DNA of 64,000 bases from Chiua virens (taxonomy: Eukaryota > Basidiomycota > Agaricomycetes > Boletales > Boletaceae), in NCBI GenBank assembly GCA_019787685.1, contig JAHNUO010000005.1, forward strand, positions 62,001 through 126,000, given 5' to 3'. Under the pieces are notes generated by a model, which was not told where the DNA came from, made no database searches, and saw nothing but the letters and a program-made list of their open reading frames with translations. The translations under genes and the position numbers were made by a program. Shown piece by piece: positions 36,541 through 48,633 of the stretch; position 1 is the first letter of the stretch, and each line of letters opens with the position of its first letter.

Positions 36541-37595
36541 GTCGGACAATGGAGAGTCGCGCGTTGTTTGGTTTGCAAACAACCTTCACCTCAATGGACA
36601 AATTCAAGGAACTAACGTCTCGCATCAACTTTGATGATCCATACAACGTCCAAGGCCATAGAGCGATCTACGGTTCCGTCTGCCCACCTCTCCGACCTGC
36701 TTCGTCATTGACCAGCTCCCAGATCACGTCGTACACCTCCTGCGCGTCCGAAAGACGTCCCCTGATACATCGAGCTTGGCACCCTGTCTCGTTTTCTACG
36801 CTGCCCGCAACATCCTCTCGCCGTCCTTCATCCTCGGGCAAATCCCCGACTTGCTTAATTTTCTCTCTGCCATCGAGACGTTCCGCCGATTCGCCGTGCT
36901 CAAGTCCGACGAGGCCCTCGAATGGCAAAAATTTTATGAACGCGAACAGAGCGACGAGCGCACAGAGGACGTGAGGTTGCTCACGACGGACGAGGTGTGC
37001 ACGTTACGGTGTTTCTTGGACATCAAGGACGCGCAGCGGCGCGAGTACATCTTGTTGGTTCGAAGATTGATTCAACTCGTGCGTCCTCTTCTCACCCTCG
37101 TAGACATGGTGACCGGAACGAACACTGTGGCTTAGTACCTGCATTACTTGTGGCTCGCACCTCAATCGTGTCTCTTCCTCAAGGAACTGAATGATATCTT
37201 CCCGGGGTCGCTTCAGGGCATTGACTCGGTCAAGGCGTCCGAGTACCTCTTCCATGTCGACCTTTCCGAAGACGAGAGGGGATATTTCAAACAATTCAGA
37301 ACAGAATGCGGGAAATGGTTGAACACGGTCGTCGACTGGACGATAAAGCGAAAGGAGACGTGTCGAAAGGAAGGGTATGTATCCCCAAGTCCCGTTTTTA
37401 CTGTCGACTGTTGCCAACTCAACTCTCGTCAGGCTATCTGAAGCAGACATGGAGGCGAGCTTTGTAGACGATTTTCTTCGTGCGTTCCCGCCGCCCTGCA
37501 ATCCACCAGATATGGCACGGGATGTCCAGACATACATGAATAAAGTCGAGGATATCGTCCGAACACTTGAAGAATGGTTCCTTCCGTCGAGCTAA
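36539..37595 (+). CDS. Unrecognised 298-residue protein, divergent from TFG2
   Basis: Four exons, 36539-36616, 36662-37078, 37136-37374 and 37433-37595, join in phase to 298 residues. Key blocks are MSDNGESRVVWFANNLHLN, then VIDQLPDHVVHLLRVRKTS, LAPCLVFYAARNILSPSF, IPDLLNFLSAIETFRRFAV and YLHYLWLAPQSCLFLKEL. The C-terminus reads ASFVDDFLRAFPPPC and WFLPSS. It looks soluble, helical and single-domain, with no catalytic motif I can name. The consistent phase over three introns supports a real gene. Its ATG shares two bases with the TFG2 ATG on the other strand. If exon 1 is wrong, translation could begin at another exon upstream, or at the ATG at 36550, but that frame does not join exon 2 in phase. 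Confidence 0.6.
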
Positions 37596-38238
37596 TGCGC
37601 GAGAGGGTGTGTTGCCATTCTAACTATTGTAGCGCTCAATGGGTTTCTTAACTCGAGCATATATCAGCCAGGCGCACGCTGTCCAACCTCGATGCTTGAA
37701 CCTTCGTTGTGACTACAAGTCTTGGCGCAGCTCTTCACATTGGCTCGAACTTCCTGACGCTTCTTGCACGCATGATAACACATGCACTATCATTTGCTGG
37801 ACAATGGCTCTTGTATTTGGGCGTAGAGTAGGTGTTGCATGCAGCAGTCAGTTGGAACACGGCTCTTACGAATATCCGCCGAGATTGTAAATAAATACGT
37901 ATGGTATTTTCAAATCCATTAGGATAGTGTGAATGTAATACCAATACGCAGCTCATCTGGGCGAACTTTCATTTTGGAGCCACTGGCATTGCCTCGTCTT
38001 GTTCGTGAGACTAGGAAGAGGGAACAAAGCCATCATAAGTGGGATGCTCAAAACGCTTTCCTTCTCTCTTCCTTTCGCTAGCGAGTAGAAAGTCCATCAA
38101 TCTACTGCAAGAGTTGGTAGAGGCTAGTAGCAGGTAGAATATCTTCAGATCGTGTTCCCGGTAGCAGAGGTACCCATAATCCAATAATATTTTGGCCGGG
38201 TATCGTATGCTACTATGGACCAGCCGCATCCCAAGCTC
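37596..38238. other. Tail-to-tail spacer
   Basis: Shared 3' region of the unknown plus-strand gene and of VPS39 on the minus strand. No gene is seen. Confidence 0.5.
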
Positions 38239-41200
38239 TCAACCCTGTCGTACAGCATTGAGTTTCCTAGCGAATGCTTCCCGGCACTGGTAGTGTGTCA
38301 CTTCACCCCTGCCAACCAAACGCGTCAGCAAACCAACGATCGATCAGACGAGAGGCACCCACCGCGGCGCATGTACCGCAATCACACTGTTCCCCAATCG
38401 TTTGTGACACTGGGGGCATCTAACGCACATCGCCGTGAGCATCCACACCAACCAACCGAGTGCAAGCAACGTACATCCGACTGTCCGTCATCTTGATCCG
38501 CATCGACTCGAGTTTCATCAGGTGCATCTCTACGCCTTCCTTTCGCGCCAGGCTCACCTCGCGCACGACACAATTGTCGAATACGGGTGCACGGAGGGAT
38601 TGTACCAAAAACGGTCTCACATCTTGAGCGTTCACGAGCGGCGGGAGGAGCTGGAGCGTCTCGATGGGATCGAGGCGTGCGCTGTGTCGGGATATCAGAG
38701 ATAGAGCAGGGGAAAGCAAATTGGGTGGATTAGGGATCGTTGGTCGGAGGTAGAGTTTGAGGAGCGTCAGAAAGATGGGCGAAGGTGTCGGCGCAGAACT
38801 CGAGGTCCGTTTGCAATGTCTAAAGCCAAGGTAAGATGGCTAGAAAATAAGACAAACAATTTGGTGAGGCTCACTCTTCCGCCTTGGCAAAGTCGCCTAG
38901 TTTGTAGACATACAGCTCGAGTGCATGTTCGTGCCTCTCCATGCGACCCAATAGGATCGCCCGTGCCTCATAAAGGTCTAGGATGAAAGAAATAGTGAAT
39001 CACAAAAGCACACGCAACAACCTCGCACACCTTCCGAGAGTAGCCCATACAGTCGATCAGGCTGGTAATGTTCCGTCGTGTCGATAAATTTCAAAAGTTT
39101 CGCATACACTTCCGCACGCTTACCTATCACAACCAAAACATCCCAGAATAAGTCATCAGCCGTCGAATCCGCAGGTTTTCAAGGTGACAATGACTTACCC
39201 TCATCCCCCTTCTTCCTCGCAGTCATCGTAATGCCAAGATATAGCTCAGCCAATCGATCATGGAAACTAGCACTCCTCTCCTCTTTCTCGTCGATGAGAT
39301 ATTCGAGGTATCGTGCAGCGACCTGGGGATCAAATTTTTTGAGGTAGTCTGTTACCAGCCCACGAGGCAGTTCGACATCGTCTGAAGTAAAGATCTAACA
39401 TGGATCGACATGAACCATGATGGACGAAACAAAAGGTACGATGACCAACCTGGAACGCCATGTCCCGATCCTGCTCAAAGACCCAGCGTGCAGATTCAAA
39501 GATCTGGTCTAGGTATTCTGGTCCCAGCTTCTGCAAATACGAGATTGAAGGACCAAGTTTATCCCTCATGTCGCCCTCATTCTCACTGAGCCTGTCAAGA
39601 ACGTTAATTCATGAAGCGGAAGTAAGAACTGAGGAACATACTGCTGGAGTAACTTGAGGGCCTTGGCGTGCATCTTCCTCCCGTTATACAAGAACACGAG
39701 TTCCGCATGCTTCTGTACACCAAAAAAGGGTCATTAAGCTCTCTTCTCTCATACGCCTTGCAACAAGGAGATACCGATACCCGTTTCTCCCCACCATGGA
39801 TGCAGGATGCAAACGAAGGGAATGATGGGCTCACATCTCTGGCTCTCAGCTCCTCTTCGACCTCCTCCACTTCACACCAATTTGGCAAGCGACAAAGTGG
39901 GCCTAACATGCTTGGTCTCCCGATTAAGTAACTCTTAAACAATGCTGTGTCAACGATCTGCGCTCTCTTGACAAGCTCATCTTTTGTGAGATCTGTGAGC
40001 GAGACGCCGGACGGTAAAGCGTAGAGAGCAGTAGGGGAGGTGGAAGACAGCGTCGGGAATAGGTGCGACTGCGACGGAGTTATCTGATGAGAGGCAAGTG
40101 CGCCAGCAAGCTTGGGACGCAGTGAAGTCAAGTATCGCCACAGAGTCTCCAAGGAACGTGTAGCATTGTCTGGATGGGAAAAATATCCATGGCCCAAATG
40201 TCATAAGAAAAGGAAAAGCGATCACCGTTGGCCCATGTTACCACAGTGAAGCAATACTTACCGACCACCTTGCCCTTTTTCTTTCCGCTCAAGGAAGCAA
40301 CGTCGTCGTCCTTGAATGCCATTGATGAGGGCAACAAGGAGCCAAAGGTCGTCTTCGTTCGTGCCCTAAGGGAACCTGCCGGTGATGGTGACCTCGAAAT
40401 CGCCACCTGAAGTTTGTCTTTACTGGCTCCTGCAGTATCCTTGATCCCTCCATCAGTTGACTTGGTAGACATCGCATCCTCGGTCCCGTTAACACCACCA
40501 GATTGCTCCGTTGACTGTGAAACCGGTCCCCCAAACAAGGCTACCCAGTCTTCCTGCTTCACCGCTAACCGTCCGGCCACCTTGTTGGGAAACAGTGCAA
40601 CAACCTTTGCAGGGTTCACGTCTAGATCTAGGAAGGTGTTTATCGCATCATCGTATTTCCCGCACCTAAATTGTGACACAGCATTGAGAGCGAGAATAAG
40701 TGTCCGTTTTGGACTGGGGCTTGACCCATGAACGTGGTCTAGTAGGGCTAATGCTTCGGCGTAGGACGCTTGTGATACCAATTCGTCAATCTGGGTATCC
40801 CAATCACGCATAGCAAACTTCCAGACGCTAGTGCCTTCTGATGTTGCGAGAGTCCGATCAAGAGGTGTAGAGATGAGAAAGAGATGAGAAGGAATTTCCA
40901 AGGTTGTTGCGAAAGTCGCGGAGGGATGAGTAGACCCGATGTTGACAGTGAGCAACCGTAACGATGAGTTGGTTGCATTCGCAACGGCGGCTTGAGGGAA
41001 AGGGAAGGCAATGGTTTGAACTGGGAGCATATTGATAGACGAGATAATTTGAAGGACTGGAGCCTGGATGAAGGTTTGCTGCGTCTGCGCTGCTTCTTGC
41101 GGAAGCGACGAAGAATTCGTAGGGAGAGAAATGTTGCTTGCGCTACTTGAAGATTCGACGGTAACGGGTACCGTGCCAGGTGGCAGGATAGAGAAAATAT

Positions 41201-42474
41201 ACGGGTTCACGAAGGCTACAGATGTCCAAGAGTAACAATATAACGGTTTGCTATCATCCGAAACAAGCAAACTCACCAATCTCCTCGGGTTGAGTCGACC
41301 AGGTAATACTATTACCTTTCATTTTGGCATCAGCATCGATGATAAATCCCTGGTCTGAAAAAGCGTCATCAACCGCGGTCTACGATCAAGCGATCGGCTG
41401 GACTGACTTTCTTTGACGACAACAACTTCCCCATCACCAATCCTCGTTAGACCAGGCTTGGCACCTTTACCTCCCAGACCGAGACTCATGTAACTCGACA
41501 AACCAGAGAACGTTCCCATTCCGAGACCCGTTGACGAAGGCGCGGTAGGTACCGGAGCAGGCAACGTGACATCAACGACTGTCGAGTCCTCCAAAGAAAA
41601 GATCGCGTAGTCAGTCAGAGAATATGCGAAGCATGCGTGAGAGGGATCCAGGAATGCTATTGCACGAGGTGAATGTGGGAGTGGTGTTTCCTAAGTCATC
41701 AGCGATCAAAGTGAAATGAGCAAGTCCGAATGAACATGCGGGCGTGCCAACTCACCTTGACCTCTTGGGCCTCTCCGTCTTTCCAGGTATACAAGACGAC
41801 CTTCCGGCGACAGCCTACTATGAGAGTTGTCACCATAGTTGGAATTGGTATCAGCTCGTGTTCCCTCTCTATTTCGTCGGAAAACCCTCCGGATAAGGGA
41901 GATTCAGCTGGCTTTGTGCGTTGACGAGGCATATTGCAAAGGCTCGAATGAACGGCGAACGACATAGCGCTCTTTGCTTGGGTGAGTTTCGTTGGAGGTG
42001 AAAACGAAGGAAGTGGGTATAACGTCACAAAAGTTTCTGTGAACGGACCGACATGGATGAAATGGGCAAAAGTGTAGTAAGATGACACTCAAACCGGCTA
42101 GAACGACCATGGAATTGATGTCTTTGATGTACCCTAGCTGATCGATGGCCTTCCTGGATATCCCAGTCTTCGTCTCCAGCAAAACAGCTCTTGGGTTTGG
42201 GTCTACACCGTCGGCTGATCCCCCACGCGACCCGGGCTAAACGTCAGCGGGTTGTCATAAACAAGAACACGCAACGAACCCGCGCCTGTCACTTCATTCG
42301 ATTCGTATATATGGATATTACCAGTTCCCGTGCCAATATACAATCTGTCTCCTTGAGCGCTGTTAATAGGGGGGTGTGCGGCAAAGGGGAGTCTAAGTTA
42401 CCCTGGAAAAGCAGCGACTCAATTCGTTCCTTGAATCCGGTGAGCACGGTTGTGGGTGAGTCAAATGGCACCAT
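38239..42474 (-). CDS. VPS39: Vam6/Vps39-type HOPS tethering subunit
   Basis: Subunit of the HOPS complex that tethers vacuoles and late endosomes and works with Rab7/Ypt7. The ATG at 42474 begins MVPFDSPTTVLTGFKERIE, and the first intron leads to GDRLYIGTGTGNIHIYESN, the start of the CNH/citron beta-propeller. The middle contains a long exon (to about 40230) with helical repeat sequence such as YAEALALLDHVHGSSPS and RCGKYDDAINTFLDLDVNP. Clathrin-repeat-like exons follow, including KHAELVFLYNGRKMHAKAL and RLAELYLGITMTARKK. The C-terminus has the Vps39 domain 2: RLDPIETLQLLPPLVNAQD, then CPQCHKRLGNSVIAVHAPR and GEVTHYQCREAF before the stop at 38239. About a dozen introns are present; I did not fix all of them. 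A Ser/Thr-rich insert (SSSASNISLPTNSSS) follows the propeller. Confidence 0.9.
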
Positions 42475-42736
42475 CCTTGCTCGAAGTTCGACCCTTATCA
42501 CCTGGGAGAAGGAACGATGGCCTGAAATGTAGAGTGAACACGAACTCGGAATAATTTGAAGTTGGCAGGTCGGGCGCGTTCAAGAAGGCACAGCCACCAA
42601 CGAGTGCTAAACTTCCACTTGCTACAGCATTGGACTTAGAAGCTTTGCATTTTCGCCCCATGCTATTAAACACACTATCATTCTTTCTTTATGTAATGCA
42701 TAGTCACCACCTAATGTGAAATCGCATCCTCAAGTA

Positions 42737-43592
42737 TTAGATACCGTCCTTGACTGCCTGCCAAGATGGTCTAGACGTGATTTCTTGCCACCACCTACAG
42801 ATTGGTCAAAACGATCGTTTAGTATAGAAGTCTGAATAATCTACCTGTTGACGTTGGGTCGGCTGGCGAACTCGTTGACGTTGACATCAGGGGCAAGGAG
42901 AACAGCCCCGTAGGGTAAGTGGAAGAGATCCGCAAGGGTCGCTTCCTGAGCGAGAAAAGTCTGGGGTCAGTAGGTACGTCCTCGATAAAATGAGTACGAA
43001 CATCTCCCGCGAGATATCTTTGCTTGGAAAGGATGACTTCATAAGCGTCCAACTTGGCCTTGAGCTGGGCACGGAGTGACGCAACACGAGCTTCGTCTGT
43101 CTTCCCACCAAACCACCTGCGGGTTATCGGGTCAATCAGAGATGGGTCCGCGGTGCGAGATGTCGGACATACATGGTGAACTTGAGTTCCCACGCAAGAC
43201 CAGATACAAAAGGATCGTAGTTGAATGCCTCGATGGACGCGGCTTGCTCGAACAAGGCCAGCTTTTTTCCGTCGGTGGGAATCAATGCATTGCCCTGTAA
43301 AGCGTATTTCGTTGCAATATATCGAGCGATTGCGCGCGATTCGAAAAGAATGAGCCCATCATCATCCTAGCAACATATTTCAGCGAAATAAAAAGTGGGT
43401 CCATAGTGTGATTGCACTCACGATGTATGGAACTTGTCCGAATGGCTGGTGAGAAACGAACCCACCAGCTTTGTGTTCACCTTTGGCAAGATCCACTGGG
43501 ATGAGCTCGAAGGACACGTTATTTTCCTTGAGAACAACTGCTGCACGGAGTGTGCAGGTCGACGTGGGATAACCGTACAACTTCAAGACCAT
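42737..43592 (-). CDS. Glutathione S-transferase
   Basis: Cytosolic glutathione transferase that conjugates glutathione to electrophiles. Five exons, 43592-43422, 43366-43173, 43116-43002, 42960-42845 and 42794-42737, join in phase to 217 residues, a normal GST length. The N-terminal thioredoxin fold reads MVLKLYGYPTSTCTLRAAVV, followed by the glutathione-binding PFGQVPYI with cis-Pro and DDDGLILFESRAIARYIA. The C-terminal helical domain has EQAASIEAFNYDPFVSGL, ATLADLFHLPYG and RPNVNRWWQEITSRPSW. The pattern is closest to the phi-type fungal GSTs. It diverges from a paralogue at 45259 across 1.67 kb, and the two genes share all four intron positions. Confidence 0.9.
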
Positions 43593-45258
43593 TCTTGCTC
43601 TGTTAGAGGTGTCGAGAGTGATGGGGGATAACCATCCCTACTTTCAGCTTTATTCTGATTGCGTGGGACGGTCTTTACGCCAAAGATTACATCAAAGTTC
43701 GATCCAGTCATGGTTTCCTCCACAAGTTAAAGGCCAATGGCCAGGAGGTGGGAAGTGACACGACTCGAGAGATAATCAGCTGAGAAGGACATCACCAATG
43801 GTATGGAGCCCATCACGTCAGGAAGATGATGCTGAATGAGGACCGAGAAGATTACCGCTCGGAAAGGAAACCCTCGAGACTCGCGGATTCCACGCAACCA
43901 ATATTATGAGAGTCAGCGAGAGTCATCTGTGATCCTGGGATGGAGGAACTATTCGGAAGAGGTATCAGATGAACGTCACTTAAGGCTCGATCAAACATTT
44001 CTTTTCTTATCGGGTAAGCGATCGAACTGACTTGCGTAAAGTCGTGTACCAGACTGTGGACCGTCAGAGAACATGATCAATGAATATTTCATCAGCTTCC
44101 ACGATCAGCGAAGACCGACAGTTCGGTTAGTACATGTTCAAAGTGACCATATGGAGCACGGGAGTTGTACGGTGGTAGACCATTTGAGGTCTGAAGCCCA
44201 TTGAATGGTATGGTGGCATCATGATGGGAACCACAGAAATGTGGTCAATAAAGAGGGTCTTACCCAGACCGTTTAACAGGGTATCTGGGTTCAGGCTTCC
44301 AGGCACTGGCATGCCTCAACGACTCGCCGTACTTGGACCACTTGAAATCTGAACTTCATTGCTCTCCTGTTTGGAGCTGGTCAGCAGCTATGCGGAACGT
44401 ACTCTTGTACTAGTAAAATCCAATGTGTGTAGAAAGACCTCCGAGTCGGATATCTAGTCACGCCGTCCGTCACGCGTCACGTCGTGAGAGAAAGGAAACG
44501 CAAACTGTGTCTACTCTCTCGGTATGCTACTGCGTACAGTACGCTGATAATGGCCTTGGAATTAGTATTAAGGGGGTCAAGACACAGTGGGCAAGTTGCC
44601 TGTCTGTCCGGTCAACCCCCGGATTGCGCTCTCAAGTCGGCCGGACCTGAATATTGATCGGTGAGTGTTACTGTTACACAGTACTGCATCTCGCTATAAT
44701 TTGAAGGATCCCAAATTGTGGATTTTAGCACTCCCATTCATGCGGTGTCAAATAGCCTGTCGATATGACGTTATGAAACTTACGATGCGTAGTTTAGTTA
44801 TCATTGCTGCGGATGATCGAAGGTCAACAGCAACGTTACGGTAAGACTCAATCGACGGTGTTCGTCTCGGCGCCCTGCACGTCTCGCTCGACAGATCATC
44901 TCAGCGGACCGTCGTCAACTCGCACTACCCCATTGACATGGCACAGTGACCGGATGAGTCTAGGAAAAAGATCGATTTTCTTCGCGGGCACAAACTTGGC
45001 CTTTACGATATACATATCTCTTCTTCAATGCGCCCGCACTAGCACCAATCACTGTTCGGATCCTCGTTACCCAACTTTCCTTATACTCATCGCGACCATC
45101 AGTCATCGAGGGGATATCTTACTAAAGCGCAGTTTTAATCGCGATCAATCGTCTTACCAAAGACAGAACATTGATCAGGTTATAAATGACCCCACTTAGT
45201 TAGGCCATCCATTCCATCGAACCCCCCAACAGAACGAACTGACTTACTGTATTTCACC
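43593..45258. promoter_or_regulatory. Shared upstream region of two divergent GST genes
   Basis: The stretch lies between the start codons of two divergent GSTs and should contain both promoters. I found no gene with a recognisable domain. A stress-responsive bidirectional promoter is plausible from the gene pair, but I could not identify a defined binding site. Confidence 0.35.
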
Positions 45259-46118
45259 ATGGTTCTCAAAATTCATGGCCACGCTATCGCGCCTCTTGTC
45301 AAACTCGTAGTTTCAGTGTGCAAAGAGAAGCAGATAGAGTACGAACTTATCAATGTCGCGGTGTACCAGGGAGAACAAAAGACGCCCGCATTCAAACAAT
45401 TCCATCCCTTCGGTCAAGTCCCGTACATAGTAAGAGATGCCTTCATGTTGCATTGTATTCCCTCACTCATCGACTTTCAATCAGAATGACGATGGTTTCA
45501 TCCTGTACGAGTCCCGAGCCATTTGCCGGTACCTCGCCAAGAAGTACGCGGGACAGGGGACCCCCGGGCTTATCCCTGCCGATCCGCAAGGCGAAGCGTT
45601 ATTCGAACAGGCCGCATCTATCGAGTACTGCAACTTCCACCCCTTTGCCATGATACTTACGATGGAAAAAATCATCAAGAAGTCAGTTCCTTTGACGTTT
45701 TTGGTTTCAGAAAACTCACGTTGCTGCAGGAAACAAAAACTTCCTGCAGACGAAAAAGCGGTAGAGACCGGTCTTGAAGCCCTGAACCGGAAGCTGGATG
45801 CATATAATGACATCCTTGGCAAACAGTCCTACCTGGTAGGAGAAGTACGTTCTTGGTTTTCAAAATTTGGTGGTCGATCTAAGAACCGTTTCGTTTAGAG
45901 CGTCACCTTGGCGGACCTCTTTCATCTTCCATACGGATCCATTGTGTTTGAAGAATTAGATTATTCCTCTTTACTCGAAAACAGGCCCAACGTTGCGAGG
46001 TAGGATTCCTCGATATTTGACGGTCGTAGTGGCCTCAAAGCTGATGCTCTATAACAGATGGTGGAAGGACATATCCGCCAGACCGGCATGGCAGGCTGTG
46101 AAGACAAGCGCCACCTAA
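45259..46118 (+). CDS. Glutathione S-transferase, paralogue
   Basis: Five exons, 45259-45429, 45485-45681, 45730-45844, 45899-45999 and 46058-46118, give 214 residues in phase. Motifs are MVLKIHGHAIAPLVKLVVSV, HPFGQVPYI (cis-Pro), NDDGFILYESRAICRYLAKK, then EQAASIEYCNFHPFAMILT, VTLADLFHLPYGSIVF and RPNVARWWKDISARPAW. Exon 1 has the same length as in the 42737-43592 gene and the introns fall at matching places, so they are paralogues from an inverted duplication. In the active-site region S-T-C of the neighbour is replaced by AIAPLVK, which may change substrate handling; that is inference. Confidence 0.9.
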
Positions 46119-47135
46119 AGTCTCTTGAATTTTCTTTGTACTTGTACTGTGTAGAAATATTGAGAATCATTACATCTGGATGAAGCAATGAAACAACCTC
46201 GTTTGTGCCATGTAAGCAATCAGAGCTCGCGAAAGAAAAGAATATCGAGCGGTAATACCCGAGTCAGGGAGAAATGTTCAAACTTTAAGATCAATCTACC
46301 ATAAAACTTAAATATGGGAACTTCAATGGGAAGCATGGAGGTAAGTACATGCTAAGTAGTACACAATTGCAAGTGACAAGGGTGCATATTCATAAATAAA
46401 TGTCCGCTGGAGATCTTTTGTGGATCCTCTGTACAATGAGTTCGAGGATAGCATCATTCAATGGGTAAGTCACATCGTATTTTCCGATCATCAGCTCATT
46501 CATAGATCAATTTGCTAGAAATGGGACCTTCTCGATGCTAGAGCGGAGGGTAGAGACGGAACAGGTGTGTTCATTAAGCGGATTGATTGTCGAACTCACC
46601 CCCATGAACTCAGTATCGCTTCACGTCTAGGATCATCCGGGAATCACGAGGACAAGAGAAATCACACCAGGCCGTCCCTATACTTGCTATGTTTTCCGAC
46701 GACCAGGATCTGTACTAATATCAATACATCGTCATGCATGTTCTGCGCCCTTTTGATGAACCAAGTTTCACATCAGAATCAGAATCACATTACATGGAGA
46801 AGTTGTGGATTTCGTAAACCAGCCTGAGACTCTGGAAGCCAATTCAAGTTCCTTTGCTTATCCATTGTTTCCTTGTTCTGACTGTGGCCTGCAGGGTCTC
46901 GTCTATACGCATGAACAACATGCGGCCGCCGCCTGTGGCACACTCATGGTTATATTTCACACTTTCAGAGGGGATCCCAATCAATAGTCGTCGTCCCCGG
47001 CCCTCACAAGGGCTCACCTCGTCTGATCCGAGCCAGTCGCCACCTCGCGTACTCCCGCTACGAAAAATGTTGTACGATGGAACGCAACTCCTCTTCCACA
47101 CCCGCGGACGCGGCCGACTCACCTGCATTCCAGAA
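46119..47135. other. Gene-poor stretch before a tandem repeat
   Basis: Short coding-like pieces near 46410-46565 (RSFVDPLYNEFEDSIIQ, then KWDLLDARAEGRDG across a possible intron) may be a gene remnant that I cannot name. No other gene is supported. Confidence 0.3.
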
Positions 47136-47420
47136 GTGGCTCAAAAGGGCCGCTGTACTGATTGGTATTGGACCTATTGGTATCACTCCTAAAAATGCCA
47201 ACGTGGGTTCCAGGACCAGCAACACGTACGTTGCGAAAAATGGAAGATCGAGCTAGTGAATTACAGTTCGTCTACCTGGATCCTAGAGGTGGCTCAGAAG
47301 GGCCGCCGTACTGACTGGTATCAGTATCACTCCTGAAGGGCGCCAACGTGGGCTCCAGGGCCAGCAACACGTATGTTGCGAAAAACAGAAGACCGAGCTA
47401 GTGAATTACAGTCCGTCTTT
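47136..47420. repeat. Imperfect tandem duplication, about 130-140 bp unit
   Basis: Unit 1 (47136 to about 47273) and unit 2 (about 47289 to 47420) both run from GTGGCTCA through GCCAACGTGGG and CCAGCAACACGTA to AGCTAGTGAATTACAG. They differ by scattered substitutions and by small indels, mainly one near the middle. The second unit ends directly at the 5' boundary of the ATP23-like relic. Neither unit shows a coding signal. Confidence 0.8.
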
Positions 47421-47452
47421 CTTGTTGTTGCCTTTTACTTGGCTGACGTCTT

Positions 47453-48040
47453 GTGCACGCGAACCGTCGTCCCTTTGTTCGTGGATACAACTCAATGTGC
47501 GACGCACACCCAGGCTCAGCCGCGGTATTAATGCTCAAACACCTTCGTCTTTCCGGCTGCGTTGTGCCGCCTGAGAATACTATTATGTGTGCCCCGTGCG
47601 ACCTTACACGTTCAGGCGGGTTCCATCCAGCAGGCGCATCCGTATTATGCCAAAACCATTTCGGTAGCAAACGACATATAGAAGAGCACCCTGACACGAG
47701 CTCGTACATGTGTGTGACCGCTACAAGTTCAACGTCGACTGGCAGAACTTGCGGCATCATGCTTGCAGTGAAGTGAGTCTGTTGGGCTTCCAAGATCCAC
47801 GCAAACAGCCTGAGTGGGGACTGCAGATCGCTGGATGATTACATACGTATTTGGACGGGTTGCACGGCGTGTGTCCGTCAGAGGGTAATATTATCTGTCC
47901 GAGCGAACCCGAAGTATCCTGACGAAGAGATGGCCGCGCGTGTTGTCGATGAGGTTTGGGAGAGCTGTATTAATGATACCCGACCGTTCGATGAGTTTAC
48001 TCGTCTGAACACGTTTGTGTTCGCCCGACAGTTGACGTGA
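47453..48040 (+). pseudogene. ATP23-like mitochondrial metallopeptidase relic
   Basis: Atp23 is an intermembrane-space zinc protease that processes and assembles the F1Fo ATP synthase. Here the translation gives VLMLKHLRLSGC, CAPCDLTRSGGFHPAGASVL and NHFGSKRHIEE, then after a frame change RYKFNVDWQNLRHHACSE. An intron follows (47774-47795), then IHANSLSGDCRSLDDYIR and VILSVRANPKYPDEEMAAR with SCINDTRPFDEF, and a stop at 48038-48040. The zinc site should read THELVHMYD. One base is added after the GAA GAG codons and two are missing before GAGCTCGTACAT, so the first His is lost and the frame shifts. No matching N-terminal exon is found upstream, where the tandem repeat begins. I read this as a 5'-truncated, broken copy. 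Confidence 0.75.
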
Positions 48041-48633
48041 ATTCGCACGCAGATCTATTCCGTTTTGCTATATGTAATTGGTCGTTTAGATTTAGAAGTC
48101 CCGACTGAAATGCTGATGGTGGTGGTTGGACGCTTTCAATTCAAAGGTCGGGAAGGACTGGCGCTCATCTATTCCGCCGCATTTCCAGGGGGACGTGCTA
48201 AAAGGCTAATAGAATACGTACTCGATGGTACTAATGCTTTGAAAACCTTAGACAGCGTTCTCTGTCCTTTGTCGACCCTCCAGCTCAGTGTTAGATGGCG
48301 TCTTGAAACGTCCGGCACGTTTACATAAATGGCATCAGGGGAGCTGTTGTGTTTTAGACATGTGACCCAGCCTTTAATGTTGCGGTTGGCATAGAAGGTG
48401 ATGCGCTCTCGACGTTGTTCCTCGCTAACCGCCTGCATACCGCCTTCATGGATCAAAATGGATGGTGTGCCTCCCTCTCAGGTTTACATCGTGTTTTTGA
48501 GGGATCCTGCCACAGACGGTGAGCCATGTGCATGCATGATGCCACATCCGAATCGAGTTCACACTCAGGTTGAGAAATTAATTACCTGTGTCACCAAAAC
48601 TGATAACAATGACGTACGCGTACACTTCAGTAC
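48041..48633. other. Spacer with one unidentified minus-strand frame
   Basis: A minus-strand frame at 48169-48456 contains RRERITFYANRNIKGWVTC, which has coding-like composition but no family I recognise. Nothing else is supported. Confidence 0.25.

Noticed and set aside
36550..36974. A 140-160 codon plus-strand frame starting MESRALFGLQ.
   Set aside because: It does not join the following coding blocks in phase; a spliced model from ATG 36539 does.
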